Shown here: positions 1 to 7,466 of the stretch, one piece after another
Layout: each line of letters opens with the position of its first letter
How positions within the stretch are numbered: position 1 is the stretch's first letter
Source of the DNA: Rhodanobacter sp.
GTDB taxonomy: Bacteria > Pseudomonadota > Gammaproteobacteria > Xanthomonadales > Rhodanobacteraceae
Direction of reading: 5' to 3'
Length of the DNA stretch: 57,302 bases
Assembly: GCA_004322005.1 (NCBI GenBank)
Contig: SCRF01000026.1
Location: 1-57,302, forward strand
Translations under genes and position numbers: made by a program
The notes under the pieces: generated by a model
Told to the model about the DNA's origin: nothing
Database searches by the model: none
What the model saw: the letters and a program-made list of their open reading frames with translations, nothing else

Positions 1-1
1 G

Positions 2-328
2 TTTTGTGATGGTTATATAAATAGCTATATTGCTGTTGCAAAATGGATTTTTCAAGACAAGTCTAACAATATTATTGTATTATTCGATTCTCCAAATGTT
101 ATAATAAGTTATGATCGGCACGAAGCAGAATTTCTTGTGAAGTTGAGTCAAGCTGCCTTACTAAAATATTTGTCGGTGAAAGAATTGCGAATATGGCTTC
201 AAGGTCAAGGTATTGCGTTGTTCTGCATAAACAACTATGACTTTAAACAAGATCTCCTGCGACTATTATCGGTTCTGGAGGGTATGGGTGATCTCAAAAA
301 TGTCGGCTGCATCAGCCGAAAGGTTTAG
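2..328 (+). CDS. Unknown protein, 5'-truncated by the window edge
   Basis: The frame is open from base 2 to a TAG at 326-328 and gives at least 108 residues; the true start lies left of the window. A GTG at 137 is the first internal start-like codon, but nothing favours it because the frame continues upstream without a stop. I do not recognise the family: the visible part has no clear catalytic motif, is rich in Ile, Asn, Lys and Tyr, and is AT-rich, unlike the GC-rich genes further right. The next gene starts one base after its stop, so the two are probably in one operon. Its neighbours (HlyC-like acyltransferase, sulfotransferase) suggest a role in the same modification pathway, but that is inference only. 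Confidence 0.55.
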   Translation, partial: FCDGYINSYIAVAKWIFQDKSNNIIVLFDSPNVIISYDRHEAEFLVKLSQAALLKYLSVKELRIWLQGQGIALFCINNYDFKQDLLRLLSVLEGMGDLKNVGCISRKV

Positions 329-329
329 A

Positions 330-773
330 ATGTATAAAAAACTTCCAGACGATTTTTCGCTCCTTTGTGATCTTCGCGCATCGAGGCCATCGCAACTGGC
401 TTCAGAAACGCTTAGAAGGCTAAAGATTTCGGTGCTTCAAGATAAGTATGCTATCTATAACGACATTAATGGATTGCCAAGAGGCTATGCCGCGTGGGCA
501 GATGTGAATACGGAATCGTTGCTTCGAATGTGCAGGGTAGACGATTTCCCGCAGTATAATTATGAGTGGAACGAAGGCAATATAAAAATCATCATTGACG
601 TATTAATGCATGCTAGACCACATGGCCAAAAGCTTTCATCGCTTATTTTTAAATTGGTTAAAGATAGTGAGAAGGTGGCTTTTGTCAGGCGAGGTAAGTT
701 CAAGGTATACGAAAGAAAAAATGGTCGTTTTAGATTACGATTTGTTAAAGTATGGAGATCGATAGATCCCTGA
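330..773 (+). CDS. HlyC-like toxin-activating lysine acyltransferase (divergent)
   Basis: This 147-residue protein resembles the HlyC/RTX toxin-activating acyltransferase family, which moves an acyl group from acyl-ACP to internal lysines of a secreted toxin in the cytoplasm. Residues 34-100 follow HlyC in order: a QDKYAIYND strand, GYAAWADV (HlyC YCSWANL), an EWNEGN turn and IIIDVLMHARPHG (HlyC FIDWIAPFG); Asp90 aligns with the catalytic Asp92 of E. coli HlyC. The catalytic His23 of HlyC has no counterpart: the region reads ASRPSQLAS. ATG 330 was chosen because AAAGG at 319-323 sits 6 bases upstream; ATG 300 in the same frame lacks a well-placed site. The gene is AT-rich and follows the truncated gene by one base. 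No RTX toxin is visible, so the substrate must lie outside the window. The family call is by eye from remembered HlyC sequence. Confidence 0.65.
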   Translation: MYKKLPDDFSLLCDLRASRPSQLASETLRRLKISVLQDKYAIYNDINGLPRGYAAWADVNTESLLRMCRVDDFPQYNYEWNEGNIKIIIDVLMHARPHGQKLSSLIFKLVKDSEKVAFVRRGKFKVYERKNGRFRLRFVKVWRSIDP

Positions 774-822
774 AAATGACTATTGAAACGTGGTGACGGT
801 ACTAAACTAATAGGGAAGAAAA

Positions 823-1641
823 ATGATGTATCGGCCAATCCACTTCATCTCGGGCCTACCCAGGTCCGGTTCGAGTTTGTTTGCTGCTCTACTACGCCAG
901 AATCCACGTTTTCACGCTAATATGAGTGGGCCCATCGCTGGCATGTGTAACACCCTACTTGGCGAGATGAGCGGCCGCAACGAGTTCTCGGTGTTTATTA
1001 ACGACACCCAGCGTCAGCATATTTTGCGGGGACTCTTTTCCAGCTATTACGACGGACAAGTCGATGCCGAGGTAGTGTTCGACACCAGTCGTTGGTGGTG
1101 CAACAAGCTTGGTGTACTGAAAAAAATGTTTCCCGATAGCCGCATCATCGCCTGTGTGCGTCAGCTTCCGTGGGTGCTTGATAGCATCGAGCGTCTGATC
1201 CGCCACAACGCATTGCAGCCGTCATCCATTTTTAATTACAACTCCGGCGGCACGGTGTACTCACGTGTAGAAAGCCTTTTCGGCGGTGATGGTCTGGTGG
1301 GTTTCGCCTACAATGCTATCAAGGAAGCCTATTACGGCGAGGATACCGCCAATCTGCTTCTACTGCAGTACGAGACGTTAGTAAGTGAGCCTGCCTTCGC
1401 CCTCGCCGCGGTGTATGATTTTATCGGTGAGCCACATTACGAGCACGATTTCGAACATGTCAGCCTGGACAATAGCGAGTTCGATAATCGTGTGGGCACA
1501 CCTGGGTTACACAGGGTTCGCCCCAAAGTGGGCGCTTCCGAACGAATGACAATTCTGCCGCCAGATCTGTTCGCACGTTTCCGGAACGACGCATTCTGGG
1601 GTAACTCAAAGTTAAATCCACGTGGGGTGCGGGTCGTTTAG
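823..1641 (+). CDS. PAPS-dependent sulfotransferase, RaxST-like
   Basis: The 272-residue product begins with FISGLPRSGSSLFAALL (residues 8-24), the 5'-phosphosulfate-binding loop of PAPS-dependent sulfotransferases. A second conserved block, IIACVRQLPWVLDSIERL (108-125), fits the 3'-phosphate-binding region with Arg113 and Ser121. Length and the C-terminal VYDFIGEP and PGLHRVR segments match short bacterial sulfotransferases of the type that includes Xanthomonas RaxST, which sulfates a tyrosine in the secreted RaxX peptide. Placement next to RaxST is from memory and needs a tree. ATG 823 is preceded by AGGGAAG at a good distance. The gene lies 49 bases after the HlyC-like gene on the same strand. 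Its base composition is intermediate between the AT-rich genes to the left and the GC-rich chromosome to the right. The acceptor could be a peptide, glycan or lipid. Confidence 0.8.
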   Translation: MMYRPIHFISGLPRSGSSLFAALLRQNPRFHANMSGPIAGMCNTLLGEMSGRNEFSVFINDTQRQHILRGLFSSYYDGQVDAEVVFDTSRWWCNKLGVLKKMFPDSRIIACVRQLPWVLDSIERLIRHNALQPSSIFNYNSGGTVYSRVESLFGGDGLVGFAYNAIKEAYYGEDTANLLLLQYETLVSEPAFALAAVYDFIGEPHYEHDFEHVSLDNSEFDNRVGTPGLHRVRPKVGASERMTILPPDLFARFRNDAFWGNSKLNPRGVRVV

Positions 1642-1682
1642 GGCGTTCGGTCTCGTCTGTTTTATCGGAAACCAGGCGAGCT

Positions 1683-2891
1683 TCAGCCAAACGCTTCCAG
1701 CGCCCCGCAGATCGCCTCGAAATCCTCGTCGGTCACCCACGGGCTGTTGCTGATGCTGAGGCTGCGGGCGGCGAAGTCGCGGGCATGGGGCACGTGCTGT
1801 GCCGGCACCACGTCGGCGAGATAGGCGTAGTCGGGCAGGGCGTGGATGTACAGGCGGCTGACGCCCAGGCCGGCTTGCCACAGCTGCGCCAGTGCGGCGT
1901 CGCGGCGTTGCTGGTCGGGCAGCAGCAGCAGCAGGAACGGCCAGCTGCCGTGGGCGCCGGGCGGATCGTCCTGCACCTCGATGCCGTCGATCCGGCGCAG
2001 CCGCGGCAGGCGTCGCTGCGTCTGCGCCGACAACTGGTCGAGAAACGCCGGCAGGCGGGCCGCGGCATGCGCGCCGACGGCTTGGCGCCAGCGGCCGACC
2101 CGATGCAGCGGCACGGTGAGCGGGAAATCGTCGCCCACCGCGCTGATCGGATCGCCGCGGCGCAGCGCGCGGCGCAGCGGGTTGCCGTAAGCCAGCCGCA
2201 AACCGCGCGGGCGATACAGCGCGGCGTAGCCGAGCAGTTCCAGGCTGCGGCGGCATTCCCAGCCGATGCTGCGCGGCACGATGCGCGCGGCGGTGCGTGC
2301 GAGTCGATCGCGCAGCAGCGGATCGCGCGCCAGCAACAGGCCGCCTTCGTAGATCGACAAACCCTTGCCGGCGGCCAGGCTGAAAAAACCGACATCGCCG
2401 AGCAGGCCCACGCTGCGGCCGTCGTGGCGCGCACCCAGCGCCTGCGCGGCATCCTCGATCACATAGGCGCCGACCGCGCGTGCGGCGGCCAGCGCGGCAT
2501 CGACATTGGCGACGCGGCCGCCCAGATGGGTCGGGACGATCGCCAGCGTCTGCTCGTTGCAGGCGGCCTGCAGTGCGACCGGGTCCATGTCGTAATGGCC
2601 GGCGCGCAGATCGCACAGCTTCACCTCGAGCCCGGCCTGGTGCACCGCGATCGCGACCAGCGGGCAGGTGAAGGCGGGGATCACCACCTGGTGGCGCAGC
2701 GGTTGCAGTTCGTGCAGCGCGGTCAGCGCGATCAGCAGGCTGGCCGTGCCGGAGCATTCCAGTTGCAGCGGCGGCGTGCCCAGTTGCGCGGCGACCTGCG
2801 CGGCGAGGGTCGCAGCACCGGACAGCAGGTCGCCGAGCCGCAGCGGCAGCCCGGCGGTGGGAGGCAGTTCGTGATGGCGGCGGGGCAGCAT
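1683..2891 (-). CDS. DegT/DnrJ/EryC1-family PLP aminotransferase
   Basis: This 402-residue protein belongs to the fold-type I PLP aminotransferases of the DegT/DnrJ/EryC1/StrS family, which usually aminate keto-sugars bound to nucleotides. Visible marks are CSGTASLLIAL (46-56, phosphate-binding start), IPAFTCP, VPTHLGG (119-125), VIEDAAQALGA with Asp147 and Gln150, and SLAAGKGLS, where Lys176 should form the PLP aldimine. The start at 2891 gives a family-typical length; the open frame further upstream overlaps the transporter genes and is discarded. It is the last gene of a four-gene minus-strand operon after a hydrolase and two small membrane proteins, 20 bases after the second of these. The substrate is unknown; the ArnE/ArnF-like partners hint at a lipid-linked amino sugar. 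Confidence 0.85.
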   Translation of the reverse strand: MLPRRHHELPPTAGLPLRLGDLLSGAATLAAQVAAQLGTPPLQLECSGTASLLIALTALHELQPLRHQVVIPAFTCPLVAIAVHQAGLEVKLCDLRAGHYDMDPVALQAACNEQTLAIVPTHLGGRVANVDAALAAARAVGAYVIEDAAQALGARHDGRSVGLLGDVGFFSLAAGKGLSIYEGGLLLARDPLLRDRLARTAARIVPRSIGWECRRSLELLGYAALYRPRGLRLAYGNPLRRALRRGDPISAVGDDFPLTVPLHRVGRWRQAVGAHAAARLPAFLDQLSAQTQRRLPRLRRIDGIEVQDDPPGAHGSWPFLLLLLPDQQRRDAALAQLWQAGLGVSRLYIHALPDYAYLADVVPAQHVPHARDFAARSLSISNSPWVTDEDFEAICGALEAFG

Positions 2892-2911
2892 GCGAGCAGT
2901 TTGTCCGGTGC

Positions 2912-3304
2912 TCAGGCAGCCGGTTCCGGCGTGTGCTCGCGGCTCTCGGCCAGGCCCAGGCAGACGATGCCGGCGATGATCGCGATCGCTCCCAGCACGC
3001 GGGGGACGGTGAGGTGTTCGTCGAACAGCCACACCGACAGCAGCATCACCGACACCACCTCCAGATGCGAGGCGGCGAACGCCGGGCCGATCGGCGCATG
3101 CTTGAGCAGGCTCATCCAGGTGAAGAACGCGCCCACGTAACCGACGATCGCGCCGTACACCCATGGCTGACCGAACACGCGCAGCAGCCATGCCACGCTC
3201 GCGGCCACCGGCAGCGCCTGCGTGCCGGCGTACTTGAAGCTGATCTGCGACAGCGTGTCGAAGCCCATCAGCAACAGGAAGCCGAACAGATAGAAGCGCC
3301 TCAT
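2912..3304 (-). CDS. Small EamA/SMR-type membrane protein (ArnE/ArnF-like), second copy
   Basis: The product is 130 residues with four hydrophobic segments: FYLFGFLLLMGFDTLSQ, the stretch around VYGAIVGYVGAFFTWMS, FAASHLEVVSVMLLSVWLF and VLGAIAIIAGIVCLGLA. Size and pattern fit the half-size EamA/SMR proteins such as ArnE and ArnF, which pair to flip undecaprenyl-phosphate-aminoarabinose across the inner membrane. Its ATG (3304-3302) overlaps the TGA of the preceding gene in an ATGA junction, so translation is probably coupled and the two probably form a heterodimer. A polar C-terminal tail follows the last helix. The specific substrate cannot be read from the sequence. A general drug-efflux SMR role is possible but less likely next to an aminotransferase. 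Confidence 0.75.
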   Translation of the reverse strand: MRRFYLFGFLLLMGFDTLSQISFKYAGTQALPVAASVAWLLRVFGQPWVYGAIVGYVGAFFTWMSLLKHAPIGPAFAASHLEVVSVMLLSVWLFDEHLTVPRVLGAIAIIAGIVCLGLAESREHTPEPAA

Positions 3305-3681
3305 CCGGCGACTCCCACGATGGTCACGCCGAGCGTCACCAGCAGGATCCCGATCACCCGCAGGCGGGTCAGTTTTTCGCCGAACAGGAAGCGGCCGGCG
3401 ACCATGATCGCCACGATGTTGATCGAGCCCAGCAACACGCCTTCGGACAGCGGGATCAGCGACAGGAAGGCGATCCAGACCAGGAATTCGATCACATAGC
3501 AGGCGATGCCGAGCCACAGCCACGGCCGTGCGGCCATGTGTTTCCAGCGGGCCAGGCCGTCACCGGCGAGCGGATTGCCGGCGGCGGCCTTGAACGCCAG
3601 CTGGCCACTGGTATCGAGCACGATGTTCAACAGCCACAGACCGGCGACCAGGCTGGAAATGGAACCTGCTGCCGGCAGCAT
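3301..3681 (-). CDS. Small EamA/SMR-type membrane protein (ArnE/ArnF-like), first copy
   Basis: This 126-residue protein has four predicted membrane helices: residues about 8-27 (SSLVAGLWLLNIVLDTSGQ), a helix around WLWLGIACYVIEFLVWIAFL, SEGVLLGSINIVAIMVAGRFL and LRVIGILLVTLGVTIVGVAG. The LNIVLDTSGQLAFK and LFGEKLTRLRVIG elements are typical of half-size EamA/SMR subunits. ATG 3681 overlaps the hydrolase TGA by one base (TGATG), and its own TGA overlaps the next ATG, so hydrolase, this gene and its paralogue are translationally linked. The two small proteins differ clearly in sequence, which suggests a heterodimer of opposite topology like ArnE/ArnF. No ArnT, ArnA or ArnC homologue is seen nearby, so aminoarabinose itself is not implied. 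Confidence 0.75.
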   Translation of the reverse strand: MLPAAGSISSLVAGLWLLNIVLDTSGQLAFKAAAGNPLAGDGLARWKHMAARPWLWLGIACYVIEFLVWIAFLSLIPLSEGVLLGSINIVAIMVAGRFLFGEKLTRLRVIGILLVTLGVTIVGVAG

Positions 3682-4517
3682 CAGGCGGCGATGCGTTGCT
3701 GGGGACGGGCCGCGGCGATGTTGTCGAAGAACGCGGCCGACCGGTCGATCAGGGTGCGCCGCTCCTTGTCGATGGTGATCATGTGATAGCTGTCCTCGAG
3801 CAGCAGCAGCTCGGTCGGCGCACTGACTTCGCGCATCACCAGTTCGGCATTCTTCAGACTGGCGACATCGTCCTCGCTGGCATGGGCGACCAGGCACGGC
3901 GCGGTCACTTGCGGCAGTTGGCGGCGGACGTCCGCCGCCAGCTCATACATTTCGGCCAGCGAATGCCACGGGTTGCCGGGCAGGCCGGCGGCGGCGCTGT
4001 CGCCACCGAGCATCGCCGTGCTGACCTGCGCGCGCAGGCGCTCGTCGCGGATGCCGTAGGGGGGTTGTTCCATGAAGCTGCGGTTGCGGCCGATGCCGAG
4101 CTTTTTCAGCAGCGGCAGCATGAACGACAGGCGCGCCAACCACGGAATGCTCCAGCCGTCGTAACGGAAGGTGGCGCCGTACACGCCGACGCCGGCAATC
4201 CGGTCCGGCTGCTCGGCGGCCAGCTTGAGCGCCAGCAGGGCGCCCATCGACAGGCCGCCGACGAACAGGTGGTCGACCTTGTCGAGCATTTCGTCGGCGG
4301 CTTGTTCGACGCTGGCATACCAGTCGCGCCAGCCGGTGGCGAGCAGATCTTCGGCATTGCCGCAGTGGCCGGCCAACTGCATGCCGTGCACGGTGAAGCC
4401 GGCGCGGTTCAGGCCCTTGCCGAGCAGCCGCATTTCCATCGGCGTGCCGGTCAGGCCGTGGATCAGCAATACGCCGCTGCGGCCACCCTCGAAGAAAAAG
4501 TCAGTCTGCTGGATCAC
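3681..4517 (-). CDS. Alpha/beta hydrolase, carboxylesterase/serine aminopeptidase type
   Basis: The 278-residue protein is an alpha/beta-hydrolase of the carboxylesterase/monoacylglycerol-lipase type (hydrolase_4, serine aminopeptidase S33). Visible features are LLIHGLTGTPMEM (oxyanion region, residues 17-29), the nucleophile elbow VGGLSMGALLA with Ser90, an acidic stretch AHASEDDVAS that should supply the catalytic Asp, and DSYHMITID with the catalytic His. No signal peptide is present, so it probably acts in the cytoplasm. It is the first gene of the hydrolase-SMR-SMR-DegT operon, joined to the next gene by a TGATG overlap. It could remove an acyl or ester group from the same lipid-linked intermediate; the true substrate is unknown. 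Confidence 0.85.
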   Translation of the reverse strand: MIQQTDFFFEGGRSGVLLIHGLTGTPMEMRLLGKGLNRAGFTVHGMQLAGHCGNAEDLLATGWRDWYASVEQAADEMLDKVDHLFVGGLSMGALLALKLAAEQPDRIAGVGVYGATFRYDGWSIPWLARLSFMLPLLKKLGIGRNRSFMEQPPYGIRDERLRAQVSTAMLGGDSAAAGLPGNPWHSLAEMYELAADVRRQLPQVTAPCLVAHASEDDVASLKNAELVMREVSAPTELLLLEDSYHMITIDKERRTLIDRSAAFFDNIAAARPQQRIAA

Positions 4518-4602
4518 GTGTCGGCCCTGTACATGGGTGGGCCGCGGTGGATCGATTTACCGCGGTTCTTGATGAGTCGCAGGTTCGCAGATCGCGGTTT
4601 CT

Positions 4603-5577
4603 TCAGTCTTTCGGGGCCTTGGCAGCGAAAAAACGTACCGTCACGCGCTGGCCGATGCGCAAGTCCTGTGGCTGGTCGAATGCGAGGACGCATTCCACCG
4701 AGCGGGCATTGGCGCGGATCTGCGGGTCGTTTTCCAGCGTGGACGGCCCGTACACCCGGCCGATCCGCAGTACGTGCGCGCTCCAGTGTTGCGCCTCGCG
4801 GTCGCTGTTGGCGACTACCTCGGCATGCATGCCCGGCTGGATCGCTCCGGCAAAACTCTCGTTGAGTTCGGCACGCACGATCCGCGGCTTTTGCGGCAGC
4901 AGGGTGAACAGCGGACCGGACGAGGGCGAGACGCTGGCGCCCGGCTGCGCCGAGACATGTACCACGTAGGCGTCGAACGGCGCGAGCAGGCTGCGCTGCT
5001 TCAATTCGTAGCGGGCTTCGGCCAGTTTCTGGCTGGCCATGTCCAGCGTCGCGCGGGCGGATTCGTGTTCGGCATCGAGTTGCGCGGCGGCCTCCCGGGC
5101 GTCGTCGGCGCTCTGCCCATCGCCGGCACCGGCGGCGACGGCGGCGGCAAGCCGTTGCGCGCGCTGCTTCGCCGCAGCCTGCTTGATCTGAAGCAGCTTC
5201 AACTGTGCCTGCGCCTGCGCCTGCTGTGCCTGGGCGGCATCCACCGCCAGCCTGGCCGGCTCGACGTCCAGCGCGGCCAGCAGCTGGCCCTGCCTGACGC
5301 GATCGCCCTCATGCACGGCGACCTTGGCGAGGGTGCCTTCGCGCGGCATCGACAGGGTCAGCAACCCTCCTTCGATATCGACCCTTCCGCGCGCCACGGC
5401 GACATACGGCGAGGCGGGAGCGGCCGTCTTGCCGGCCGGTGCCTCGGCGGGTTTGGAACAGGCGGCCAACAGCCACGACACCGAGAGCGCGAAGCAGCCA
5501 AGGCGGATGAGGCGGGTCAGTCGATCCGGCATGGCGGCACGCGAATGGAGTGGCGTGGGGAAAACGGGCGGCGTCAT
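4603..5577 (-). CDS. HlyD/MacA-type periplasmic adaptor lipoprotein of ABC efflux pump
   Basis: This 324-residue protein has a lipoprotein signal with lipobox LLAAC (cleavage before Cys near residue 40) and the membrane-fusion-protein layout: a barrel-sandwich half (REGTLAKVAVHEGDRVRQGQLL), a long Ala/Gln-rich coiled-coil hairpin (about residues 110-190), the second lipoyl half (LLAPFDAYVVHVSAQPGASV) and a beta-barrel domain at the end. It would bridge the inner-membrane permease and outer-membrane factor encoded just upstream. The GTG/ATG choice is open: ATG 5577 is used, but ATG 5532 (MPDRLTRLIRLGC) gives a more compact signal peptide. It is the last gene of a four-gene efflux operon, three bases after the ATPase gene. 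Confidence 0.85.
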   Translation of the reverse strand: MTPPVFPTPLHSRAAMPDRLTRLIRLGCFALSVSWLLAACSKPAEAPAGKTAAPASPYVAVARGRVDIEGGLLTLSMPREGTLAKVAVHEGDRVRQGQLLAALDVEPARLAVDAAQAQQAQAQAQLKLLQIKQAAAKQRAQRLAAAVAAGAGDGQSADDAREAAAQLDAEHESARATLDMASQKLAEARYELKQRSLLAPFDAYVVHVSAQPGASVSPSSGPLFTLLPQKPRIVRAELNESFAGAIQPGMHAEVVANSDREAQHWSAHVLRIGRVYGPSTLENDPQIRANARSVECVLAFDQPQDLRIGQRVTVRFFAAKAPKD

Positions 5578-5580
5578 GAC

Positions 5581-6330
5581 TTAGGTTCCCTTGCTGTCGT
5601 TGGTCGGCGCATGGGTGCGCCGGTCGCTGAGAATACGGCCATCTTCCATCGCCAGGACGCGGTCGGCGTGAACCACGACACGGGGGTCGTGGCTGACACA
5701 CAGCACCGTGGTGCCGTGCGCATGGGCGATCCGGTGCAGGATGTCGATGATCATCTGGCCATTGGCGGCGTCCAGCGCGCTGGTCGGTTCATCGGCAAAC
5801 AGCAGTTCCGGTTCCTTGGCCAGCGCACGGGCGATCGCCACGCGCTGCTTCTCGCCACCGGACAGTTCGGACGGCCGCAGTTTCATGCGTGGCGCCATGC
5901 CGACTTCCTCCAGTGAACGCCGCGCGCGCGCGCGCGCCTCGTCGCGCGACAGGCCCATGTGGTTCAACGGCAACTCGACCTGTTCGAAGGCGCTCAGCGC
6001 AGGGAACAGGTTGAAACCCTGGAACACGAAACCGGTATGTTGCAGGCGGAAGCGTTCCAGCGCGCGCAAGTCCAGCTGGCCCAGCTCGCTGCCCAGTGCC
6101 AGTACCCGGCCGCCGTCGACCTTCTGCAGGCCGCTGAGAATCGCCAGCAGCGTGCTCTTGCCGCAACCGGAGGGGCCGGAGATCAGGGTCAGCTCGCCGG
6201 CTTCGATGCGCAACGAAAAATTCTCCAGCACCTGCGTGTGCAGTTTTCCGGAGACAAAGGCCTTGCTGATGCCGATCGCTTGCAAGGCAGGAGGGGTGGT
6301 GGGCTGGCTGGCCGTGGCAGGATGGGTCAT
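5581..6330 (-). CDS. ABC transporter ATPase, MacB/LolD/DevA-like
   Basis: The 249-residue ATPase carries Walker A (GPSGCGKST), Q-loop (VFQGFNLFPAL), ABC signature (LSGGEKQRVAIARAL), Walker B with catalytic Glu (LLFADEPTSALD) and the switch His (CVSHDP). This layout is typical of ATPases that drive MacB/LolCDE/DevC-type mechanotransmission permeases. ATG 6330 follows the permease stop by five bases; the open frame upstream is a shadow of the permease gene. It would power efflux of a peptide, lipid or antibiotic through the adaptor and outer-membrane factor of the same operon. A 17-base alternating CG tract (5921-5937) lies inside the helical domain and encodes the ARARAR segment of the MGLSRDEARARARRSL stretch. 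Confidence 0.9.
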   Translation of the reverse strand: MTHPATASQPTTPPALQAIGISKAFVSGKLHTQVLENFSLRIEAGELTLISGPSGCGKSTLLAILSGLQKVDGGRVLALGSELGQLDLRALERFRLQHTGFVFQGFNLFPALSAFEQVELPLNHMGLSRDEARARARRSLEEVGMAPRMKLRPSELSGGEKQRVAIARALAKEPELLFADEPTSALDAANGQMIIDILHRIAHAHGTTVLCVSHDPRVVVHADRVLAMEDGRILSDRRTHAPTNDSKGT

Positions 6331-6335
6331 CGTGG

Positions 6336-7466
6336 CTACCTCAACAAGCTGGCGGGATCGGCGCGGCGCAGACTGCGCATCGCAGCCAGCCCGGAGACCG
6401 CGGCCAGGCCCATCACCAGCGCGATGCAGGCCAGCGCGGCGGGAACATTCAGGACCACCGGCACGTCCTGGCTGTGTGCCAGCAGCATCAGCACGATACC
6501 CAGTACGCCGGCGCCGAGCAGGCCCAGCGCACCGACCCAGAATGCCTGTTCCAGCACCACCCGGCGCAGTGCCGCCACCCCCACGCCCAGGGCATTGAGG
6601 GTGGCGTACTCGCGCATCGAGCCATTGACGGCGGCAATCAGCGTCTGACTGGTGATCACCGCTCCGACCAGGAACACGATGCCTGCCAGAAACAGCACGC
6701 CGGCACCGGCACCGGTGTCGAACATCCAGTAGCGCACCGAAATACGGGCAAAATCCCTGGCGCTCCACGTCGTATAGGGACCGAACGCGGTGTCGCCGCG
6801 CAGGCGTGCGGCGACGGCATCGGCCTGCTTCGGGTCGCGCAGCTTGGCGACCAGATAGGTCGGGCCGACATCGGTTGGATCGCCATCCAGTTCGCGTGCG
6901 GTGCTCAGGGACGTCAGTACGTTGACTCCGCCCAGCGCACGCAGGCCGCTGCTGATGCCGACCACGGTGACCTGATGGCCGTTGATGGTGGCAGTCTCGC
7001 CGATGTTGACGCCCAGCTGGTCCAGTACCGAGCGGTCGACGATGACCGCATCCGGTTCCGCCAGTCGTTCGCGCAGGGAAGGCAACAAGGCCTTGGAGAA
7101 CATCAGGCCTTCGGGGCTGGGGTCGATGCCGGAAACGAACACCGAGATACCGCCGGTTTCATGTGGTCCGCGCCAGTCGCCGTCGACCCAGATGTACGGT
7201 TCCACACGCTGCACGGCCGGATCCATCAGGACCCGCGATTCCACGTCGGGGTTGATCGTTCGCCCCGAGCCCACGTTCTGGGTGCCGGGATAGCCCACCC
7301 ATACATCGGCCGATGAGCCGGTGATGTAGACGCTGGTGCTGCCGAAGATGCCGAGCACCAAGGCGAGCTGGAGCAACTGCAGCAGGCCGGCAAAACCCAC
7401 CGCCAGCATTGCCGGCAGAAAGCGCCGCCATTCGTAGATCAGGGTCTTGCGCGCGAGGGCAACCAT
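6336..7466 (-). CDS. FtsX-type ABC permease (DevC/MacB-like)
   Basis: This 376-residue inner-membrane protein has the four-helix FtsX/MacB layout: one helix near residues 17-40 (AMLAVGFAGLLQLLQLALVLG), a large periplasmic domain (about 50-250), then three helices (AGVLFLAGIVFLVGAVIT, WVGALGLLGAGVLGIVLMLLA, ALACIALVMGLAAVSGLAAM). The C-terminal SLRRADPASLLR resembles the short cytoplasmic end of DevC-type permeases. There is no fused ATPase; the ATPase is the next gene, five bases downstream. ATG 7466 overlaps the TGA of the outer-membrane-factor gene by one base (TGATG), so the pump parts are translated together. The cargo is unknown; DevC relatives export glycolipids, MacB relatives export peptides and macrolides. 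Confidence 0.88.
   Translation of the reverse strand: MVALARKTLIYEWRRFLPAMLAVGFAGLLQLLQLALVLGIFGSTSVYITGSSADVWVGYPGTQNVGSGRTINPDVESRVLMDPAVQRVEPYIWVDGDWRGPHETGGISVFVSGIDPSPEGLMFSKALLPSLRERLAEPDAVIVDRSVLDQLGVNIGETATINGHQVTVVGISSGLRALGGVNVLTSLSTARELDGDPTDVGPTYLVAKLRDPKQADAVAARLRGDTAFGPYTTWSARDFARISVRYWMFDTGAGAGVLFLAGIVFLVGAVITSQTLIAAVNGSMREYATLNALGVGVAALRRVVLEQAFWVGALGLLGAGVLGIVLMLLAHSQDVPVVLNVPAALACIALVMGLAAVSGLAAMRSLRRADPASLLR

Noticed and set aside
560-838. 92-codon minus-strand open frame over the HlyC-like gene end
   Set aside because: It has no ribosome-binding site or family features, and it overlaps a better-supported gene.
1785-3140. Long plus-strand open frame antisense to the DegT and transporter genes
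   Set aside because: Composition is Arg/Gln/Ala-rich without motifs; the opposite strand encodes recognisable proteins with catalytic residues.
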